64,000 nucleotides of DNA from Macrocystis pyrifera (Eukaryota > Sar > Phaeophyceae > Laminariales > Laminariaceae). The notes below the pieces were generated by a model, which was given only the letters and a program-made list of their open reading frames with translations, was not told where the DNA came from and ran no database searches. The position numbers and the translations under genes were made by a program. The stretch lies in the NCBI GenBank assembly GCA_031763025.1, contig JASSKH010000026.1, positions 124,001-188,000 of the forward strand, written 5' to 3'. Position 1 is the stretch's first letter; each line of letters begins with the position of its first letter. Of this stretch, positions 57,301 through 64,000 are shown in pieces.

Positions 57301-57514
57301 CTCTGTGTATAAATATAGAGAGGATCGTGGTAGTGACTAAAGACAGACGTATTCAGAGTAGTTTAATGTTGTACGGGGGCGGTCAATGAAGGGCCAGACA
57401 GCGGTCTTCTACCATGAATACTATGTTCCTGTGAGTGATCCTGGGGTATCAATGATAAGGACAAAGTTAAGTAAATGTAAAAGACAGTAAGGTCGGGCCC
57501 AGGTTTTTTTTTTT

Positions 57515-57662
57515 TTTTTTAGTGCCTCGGAGAGCGAGAGGAAACCCCTGTCCACACTTATTTCTCAAGTTTTCGTGTACCGGTTCGAACCCGGTTCGTT
57601 TCTTCCACCTTAGTCAGGCCTATCTCTGACCGTCATTAAAGTGTGGTTTACTCCGAGGCCCA
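57515..57662. repeat. Small element bounded by GCCTCGGAG inverted repeats
   Basis: GCCTCGGAG at about 57524 and CTCCGAGGC at about 57651 are inverted. A long T run precedes the first. Inside is a perfect T-arm-like sequence, ACCGGTTCGAACCCGGT, containing a B-box-like GGTTCGAACCC. It lacks an A box and a full cloverleaf, so it is not a tRNA; a SINE-like origin is possible. Confidence 0.4.
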
Positions 57663-58559
57663 GGTCTACACTCGAGTTGATTAAGTAAGACGATGCCAGA
57701 ATCAAGAAATCGTCTAAGTCATTTACACAGTTGGTGGCTATCCTTGGCTATTTTAATATTACATTTTTCTGTCATCCGGGAATGTCCCGCTCAAATCTCC
57801 ATCGCCTATAGTCAGCATCCATGTATACTGGTACTTCGTATAGGGAAAGAAAAACCCAGAAGGACGTCGAACAAGGAGACTACAGTAGTTTCACGTTCAG
57901 GTAAAAAATTAGCGTTTTAGAGCTGAAATGTGCTGTCTGAAGTCAACCTTTCTGAAGTCGGCGACCAGGCATGACGCGCGCCGAAATGACATCATTATCA
58001 TCATAACCAATCATCGTCAATCAGCATCATATCGGACGGTTTGGTTGAAGCAAAGGTTGACAACGATTTAAAAAAAACATTGCTTTCGAAATTTAGACAA
58101 AAATCCATCATAATCTCTCGTTCATATTTTGTATCATTATCATTACCAGGTATATACCATCACCACTGACATTACGTTAGCCCTCTGAAAACGTCCAGCT
58201 CAATCATCGTTCTCTCAGATGGACAGCAGCTATTAATAGTACGGACACGAACGCCAAAACACATACCACAACCAAACCAGGAAGCCAAACCTTCAGATAA
58301 CGTTAACTTAACTTACATTTTATGGCTATTAATATTACACTTGCAGCAATATGCCCTCCGACAATGTCCCGCTCAAATTTCGATCTCTCACCGGGAGTCG
58401 GAACGAGAAAACCACACAAACAGGACCGAAAACGTAAGCCAAATCGTTCGGTAATGTGTCACTTATTTCCAGCACATTACATTGCTGATCGAAGCATTCG
58501 TTCAGAGTAAGCCGACCCAACCCCGACCCCAACGTAAGCAGTTAATCTGCTTGTGTCAC
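57663..58559. other. No gene recognised
   Basis: Short ORFs. Several TATTAATA and TACCAGGTA palindromes. Confidence 0.35.
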
Positions 58560-58860
58560 TACTAATAGCGCACCCACCCACCGCCATCCATGTGCTGCCG
58601 CACACCAACCCCAACACAAACACCAACCCCACTCCCGATCCTAACCCCACCCTTTTTTCTTTTCTTTTCTTTTTTCTTGAATCCTCCCGCGGATTGGTAA
58701 AAACATAGGACAAGCTCAACACACTTCCACGTATAAAATGCGTGTCGTGTATCAAGTTAACCCGTCGCTCCCGTTGTAACCTCAGTCCCAACACCAGCCC
58801 CAATCCCAACACCATCCCCAACACCATCCCCAACACCGAGCGAAGTAGCTCTGAAGCTCG
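58560..58860. repeat. CCCCAACACC-type C-rich degenerate repeat
   Basis: Two stretches (58590-58650 and 58785-58845) of ACCCCAACACCA and CCCCAACACCATC units. A T/C tract lies between them. Similar C-rich arrangements recur at 60400-60450. Confidence 0.6.
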
Positions 58861-59271
58861 TAAGTCTACCATTACGTCAGCGCACAAGCAAACATAAACG
58901 TGTACCAGAATGTAGAATAGTATATCGACACTTGTGGCGACCCTGGGTGACAGTACCGGTCGACCTACACTTTTACACCGGTCACAAGATTCCTTTTGAA
59001 CCTTGACCAAAAACGTCTGCCGTACGGTGCAATGTACCACGGTGATACCGTGGTATTGCAACCTCTCCGGCCCCTTAAAACGGCGTGCGACATACCTGGT
59101 ACAATTGAAACTCCAAAGCCTCCAAAAGGATGTTGTTATATTCTACTTTTGTAATGCAACAGATGTATACCTTGTACCAATATCTCCCCGAAATTTACGC
59201 TCACGGCGTGTACATCATGCTTATATAGCAGATAATGGCACGTACCAATCTCACCCCATCCATGCTATTTT
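58861..59271. other. No gene recognised
   Basis: Only short ORFs in unassigned sequence. Confidence 0.35.
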
Positions 59272-60033
59272 CGTACCTGGTACGCGTTTGTTCTGTTTGT
59301 GCAACTGCTGCTGCTTGCTGTGCATCGACTGATAACTCCAAGCCCCAGCCTTGAAACTTCAAACACAAAGAACTGCATCAAATAAATATTCGGCAAAATG
59401 TGTGACACTAGACTCACTACACTCAACGGCCCGCACAACCAAAACTCGTTCCTCGCCCGGATGGCAAATCGCAAGCCGCGTGCAGGGCCAGACCATTAAT
59501 AGCACTACAGATTGTACGTGTGATTGCTATTAATGGTGTATAGGAGGGGACAGCGCCACCTCAGCGTGGTACTATTATGATTCCAATATCTCACCCCCTA
59601 CCAGGTACGCGCTATGATGGTTTTGCAACTACCGCAAGGCTGTGCATCGACTGAGCTTCCAGGTCTCAGTCTTCACACTGCAAACGCGGCCCACTCGATA
59701 TTCTTGGGTGCAATGTCTGTGACCTGACTCAACTTTCTCACAACACACAGGCATTCTTGTACGTATTCAACCACTGCGGTGCGTTGGCTGAGATTTCGAG
59801 CCTTTGTCCTCACACGCCAAGCGCGAACCATTCCACCTCTTCTGTGTATCACTGTCTGAACCCTACATGCTTAGCTAGAAGAAGTGCAGACGCACACGCA
59901 TACACAGCGAAACAAGTTCCTCGCTACTACTCGAATGGCGAAATCTCACGCCGCGTGTAATACCGCTCCGAACGATCGGCACCGTCACTCTTTACGAGAG
60001 GACAGCGCCAACTCGAGCGGCATTGTACTATAT

Positions 60034-60105
60034 GCATCTCCCCATACTATACACGCCTTCGGTTTGCATTAAAAACCGAACTCATCTATAGTATGGGGAG
60101 ATGTA
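60034..60105. repeat. Hairpin with CATCTCCCCATACTATA arms
   Basis: Arms at about 60035-60052 and 60087-60104 pair perfectly over at least 17 bases. Inside lies a second pairing (TTCGGTTT with AAAACCGAA) around a GCATT loop. Confidence 0.85.
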
Positions 60106-60194
60106 TTCGTTGCGCTTATATCCTTGGTTCTGCTGTTCATCGACTGAGATGGTACGTGTTAGTCTACACACTTACAAACGAATAGTACCCTCGA

Positions 60195-60277
60195 TATGCT
60201 CAGTACAAGGGGGGGAGGGAGGGAGGATATGCTCGGTACAAGGGGGGGAGGGAGGGAGGGAGGGAGGGAGGGAGGGA
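60195..60277. repeat. Duplicated GGGAGGGAGGG tract
   Basis: ATGCTC(A/G)GTACAAGGGGGGG followed by GGGA repeats occurs twice, the second copy longer. The runs of G could form quadruplexes. Confidence 0.85.
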
Positions 60278-60616
60278 CGCTATCCAACTGCCGACACAGC
60301 CAACTCATTCCTCACTCGGTTGGCAAACCGCACGCCGCGTGCAGTGCCACCCGCTGAGCGACGATTAACATCACTAGTTGATTTTTACATGAGACACTCT
60401 TGCCCTCCCCACACACCACAACAACACCCCTCTCCCCCCCCGCCGCCCCCCTTTTTTTTTCTGTTTTTACGAGAGGAAATAAAGCTCAAGCTCACCACAC
60501 TTTCATATATGTGTGTCGTGTCAATTTTAACTCGTTTTTTTTTTATCCCCCACCCTATGGTCATACGACAACGGCCATGTATGACAATGAGTACACCCCC
60601 CCCCCCCCCCGTAACG

Positions 60617-61240
60617 CTCCCACCTCCCACCCACCTCTGCATGAGGAACACACCCCCGCAACCCTCCCTCCCTCCCTTATACGGCGATAGGGTACAGTAG
60701 ATACATCCCCCCTATTAATATTGGACCCAAGCCTAGCCTTACGTTGTGCAGGCCGGACACATCCATCCACCCACCCCCCCCCCCCCCACCCCCCTTCCAA
60801 CCCCACCAACCTAACCCTCTCTCCCCCCCTCCCTCCTTCATAGTGCGGACGCACACATCCCCAGTATTAAATACCCAAGCCCACCCGTACTTCGTATAGG
60901 CCGGACACATCCCACCCTCCCACCCACCTCTGCATGAGGAACACATCCCCGCAACCCTCCCTTCCTCCCTTATACGGCGATAGGGTACAGTAGATACATC
61001 CCCCCTATTAATATTGGACCCAAGCCTAGCCTTACGTTGTACAGGCCGGATACATCCATCCACCTACCCCCCCCCCCCCCCCACCCCCCTTCCAACCCCA
61101 CCAACCTAACCCTCTCTCCCTCCCTCCTTCCTTCGCTTCTAGTGACACAGTGACACACGCGTCCCTGATAGTGTGGACACACACATCCCCAGTATTAAAT
61201 ATCCAAGCCCACCCGTACTTCGTATAGGCCGGGCACATCT
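60617..61240. repeat. Tandem duplication, unit about 296 bp
   Basis: Copies at 60617-60912 and 60913-61240 share long blocks such as CCACCCACCTCTGCATGAGG, TATACGGCGATAGGGTACAG, CTATTAATATTGGACCCAAG and CCCACCCGTACTTCGTATAG. They differ by C-tract length and an insertion of about 30 bp in copy 2. Confidence 0.9.
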
Positions 61241-61292
61241 ATCCAAGCCACCCTCCCCTACAGTGCGGTGTGGAGACACGCCTCCTTCCCCC

Positions 61293-64000
61293 CTAGTAGA
61301 CCCAGGCCCACAGCCGGGAGCCGTCGTCCAGGTTGCCGCGAACGTTGGACCAGCCCTGGAGAGTGGATACATCACCGTCCATGACCGGTTCGACATGGTC
61401 GGTGGTGCCCGATGATGCTGCTGCGGATGCTGCGTTAGATGAAGCCGAGGAGATGATGCCGGTGATCATCTTGGTGTTCGAGGTACTCGTGCTGTTCCCG
61501 GAGGAGCCAGAGGAGGACACGCACACCACGAACTTCGTCTCGGCCCCGTGCTTTTTGGCCACCTGATGATGATGATGATGCATGATGATGATGATGATGA
61601 TGCCAATGGGGGGGGGGGGGGGAAGACAAGGGAAGCGAGCGGCCAAGGTGTTGCAATTCGCGCTTAGAATGACGTAGAGTTGAGATAGTGACACTTTTAG
61701 GGTGGGTGGGAGATGGCTAGGTAAGGTTTGTACCATGCGATCGGGAGTTGCCTCTACTGCAACCGAGGTAGAATTAACACGCGACACAGATATTTCATGT
61801 GTGTGTAAGTACAGTACAGTACAGTACAGTATGTTCAGCATAATAAACACCTTTAGGACTGCACTCCCGTGTGGGGAGGAAATGACTTGGAACTACTGCA
61901 GACTCAGATATATGTTGTATTTAGGGTGCAGCATTACGGAAGGTGTTAACCTTCACTTTTTATTATTTACCCGTCCCCCGAGGTATGTATGTAAAAAAGG
62001 CAACATAGCAGCGTCAAAGCATTGAAGACACAAATCAACTCAATGATAATGGATACTGATTTAATTTTGCCGTTGATTGCTTAATCACGATTGTAAATAT
62101 GAGAATCTCGTTTGTATGCATTCAGCAAAGAGAATCAAATAAATAATGACGGACTTCGAATTTTTCATCATAATGAAAATTCTGATCGTAAATAATCGCG
62201 TAATATGGTCAACTTGTCAACTCAAGCGTTGGCTATTTTTGTTGTTTGGCAATACTACTCGTGTATAGTTGCGTCAAGAGATTGTGAACTACTACTGTAA
62301 TACACAGCAGTAGTGTGTGTAGTCGGGAGGGCGGGGGGGTGCGCCCGCTATGTGACCCTGCTACAGATATCACAATATCACAATATCACAAAATCGCAAC
62401 ATTACAATAATATCACAATATCACAATACAAAATATCACGATAATATCACAATATCACATTATCACAATATCACAATAATAGATCAGACCTACGACAAGG
62501 AGGGAGATGGAGAAGCATGCAGGGAAAAGAAAATGACAGGTAGAACGGATGGAAAAAAGAAACTACCATCACAATATCACAATAATATCACAGTATCACA
62601 ATATCACAATGTCGCAATATCACAATATCACAATAATAGATCGGACCCACGACGAGGAGGGAGATGGAGAAGTGTGCAGGGACAAGAAAATGCCAGCGGA
62701 TGGAAAAAAGAAGGTATCAAGTACCTACTATTGTATGATACGACAAGAGCAAAACGTGCGAAACCTCGATCTACCTACCAGGTATGATAGAACGAATGCA
62801 TGAGCGAATGGCGATTTTGAATGTGATGGATGGTTCAGCCCCTTCCCATTTACACGAGTAGCATACCTACATTAGAACTGCGCGCACGTTTGGGGTGGGC
62901 AAATTACTTGGAATAAGTGTGGAATCATTTTTTTTTTGTGGTACGTAAGAGCGAAAGGGTCATCTTAAGACTGCACATACCTTTCGGTGAAAAATATATA
63001 CTACTGTAGGTACGAGTGGGCGATCGTTTTCGCACTGTGTTTTTTTAATAGTACTATTGTGTACCAGGTATATCATTTCGTCCTTTTAAGGGATGAGCTA
63101 CGGTCCGTCATTAATAGTTGAACTGAAACTTCTTGCCAACAGCACGACACGACACGAAACGACACGACACGACCCACTCACCCCACGCAGCAGGCGGCCC
63201 ACCCCGTTCCCCGTCTTGTACAGGGGGGCTCCCCACTGGGGCCCCACGAAGACCAGCCCACGCTGCCTCAGCTCCTTCTTGGCCCTCGCGGACCTCAATC
63301 CCCTCACGAGCCATTCCATGCTCTCGCCACTAACGCACCCCCTCTTGACTTCTTTCGTTACCGTGGCGGCCTTGTTTCTGTTGTTGGTCGCCATCCTACA
63401 GCAGAGAATGTCCTGGATGACGTTCGTTACTGCGGCCTTGTCCAGGGGGGGGGAGAACATGCCTCCCAGAGGGTTGTCCGAGAAGGTCCTCGGAGTCGGC
63501 GGCAAGTCCTCCTCCATGGGGGGGGAAGAAGCCAGAGACGATGGCAGCGGTAGCTGTGCGAGCGGCGCTGTAGACGGCGACGGTGCCAATGCGAGCGGCG
63601 GCGGCGATTCGATATCGTCCGGCGGCGGCGGGGGGGGGTAGTCGTCGCCCATTGAGGACGAAGAAGCCAGCGATGGTGATAGCGGCGGGGTCGGCGGCGG
63701 CGTAGCATACCCCTCATCGCTGGAAGAGGAAAGGGGTGGCGGGGGAGGCTTGTCGGGCCCAGGGGAGTTGTTGGAGTTGTTGTTGCTCATGTCACAGGCA
63801 TCCACGGCGATCCCATTGGCGCTGATTGCTGCTCTGTCGGCCCGGTTGTGAGCCATGGGCGACGACGGTGACGGGGGCGATGCCGATGCTTGGGAGTCGG
63901 TGGCCCCCTTCTCGGTGCACGAGGAAAGGAGGGGCGGGGGCATGTCGGACCCCCGGGAGTCGTTGGAGTCGGAGTCGTTGTCGTCGTAGAAGTCGAAGGA
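61293..64000 (-). CDS. Proline-rich protein, C-terminal part, runs off the window
   Basis: Exon 64000-63182 is open to the window edge. It has an acidic start (SFDFYDDNDSDSNDSRGSDM), a long Pro/Ser-rich region with YPPPPPPDDI and EEDLPPTPRTF, then a folded-looking part with AAVTNVIQDILCCR, RGCVSGESMEWLVRGLRSAR and ELRQRGLVFVGPQWGAPLYK. It ends at a good donor, CGTGGG|GTGAGT. I propose a final exon 61566-61293 (VAKKHGAETKFVVCVSSSG to GSRLWAWVY stop), with acceptor CATCATCAG and matching phase 0. The intron (about 1.6 kb) would hold microsatellites. The middle part weakly resembles a DEP-like fold (SGESMEWL), which I would not rely on. Function is unknown. The first exon is solid; the link to the last is inferred. 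Confidence 0.55.
61567..61613. repeat. ATG/CAT microsatellite and poly-G
   Basis: TGATGATGATG runs followed by a stretch of about 13 G. It lies at the edge of the proposed last exon of the minus-strand gene. Confidence 0.9.
61614..62366. other. No gene recognised (within proposed intron)
   Basis: A TACAG microsatellite lies at about 61809-61830. The remainder is AT-rich with no coding signal. Confidence 0.4.
62367..62720. repeat. ATATCACA arrays within a duplicated block
   Basis: Two arrays of ATATCACA/ATCACAAT (62367-62480 and 62569-62636) alternate with two copies of a unique spacer (AATAGATC(A/G)GACC, GAGGGAGATGGAGAAG, GGATGGAAAAAAGAA). The arrangement is a tandem duplication of array plus spacer. 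Confidence 0.9.

Larger units (their letters stand above)
59272..60350. repeat. Three diverged copies of a ~400-bp unit
   Basis: Copies begin near 59272, 59598 and 60118. Shared markers are T(G/T)(C/T)(A/T)CATCGACTGA(G) and, later, (C/A)TC(A/G)TTCCTCGC followed by GCAAA(T/C)CGCACGCCGCGTG. The middle copy is longest. The 60034 hairpin lies between copies 2 and 3. Confidence 0.6.

Noticed and set aside
57530..57605. tRNA gene with perfect T-arm ACCGGTTCGAACCCGGT
   Set aside because: No A box, no D arm, and the length between possible acceptor strands is only about 68 bases. At best it is SINE-like.
63093..63641. 182-codon plus-strand ORF
   Set aside because: Antisense shadow of the minus-strand Pro-rich exon, with Gly/Ser-rich composition resulting from the CCG/CCT codons.

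Overview
The window looks like nuclear DNA of a eukaryote with spliced genes and abundant transposons, probably a brown alga or another stramenopile. The evidence is threefold. One spliced gene joins Pmp-type beta-helix repeats to a multi-pass membrane C-terminus. A decayed retroelement pairs a Gag with a NADAR domain. The Ty3, LINE, ankyrin and tyrosine-recombinase sequences have the style I associate with brown algal genomes. The lineage is inferred from recalled family resemblance and was not tested by a search.

Layout. 0.9-4.9 kb: decayed Gag + CCHC + NADAR retroelement ending in an LTR-like repeat; diverged copies of that LTR lie at 53.6 and 54.7 kb. 5-12.5 kb: gene-poor, with several minisatellites, including a TCGA-rich array at 7.86-8.37 kb. 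12.7-17.5 kb, minus strand: the only complete host gene I can model, four coding exons giving about 1197 residues. 17.5-28.5 kb: repeats, a dead LINE at 21-22.5 kb, a tyrosine-recombinase relic at 24.9-25.3 kb and a 102-bp fold-back at 27.1 kb. 29.2-33.6 kb: two nested terminal-inverted-repeat elements, each with a perfect 8-bp target duplication and its own array of short palindromes; the outer one interrupts an already damaged ORF. 34.9-40.2 kb: two 105-bp MITEs, a pair of CGGGT-rich elements and an inverted pair of repeats. 40.9-41.75 kb: ankyrin-repeat pseudogene. 46.1-51.05 kb, minus strand: Ty3/Gypsy chromovirus with apparently identical LTRs, inserted in an older dispersed repeat. 51-61.3 kb: tandem duplications, minisatellites and hairpins. 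61.3-64 kb, minus strand: a proline-rich gene running off the right edge.

There is no operon-like organisation. The gene content is mainly mobile DNA at several stages of decay: intact (Ty3), structurally complete but probably non-autonomous (the nested TIR elements and MITEs), and relic (LINE, Gag-NADAR, recombinase, ankyrin). The least familiar feature is the nested pair at 29.2-33.6 kb: the same terminal sequence and the same 8-bp target duplication, but unrelated internal palindrome arrays. I saw no convincing tRNA, rRNA or CRISPR feature.
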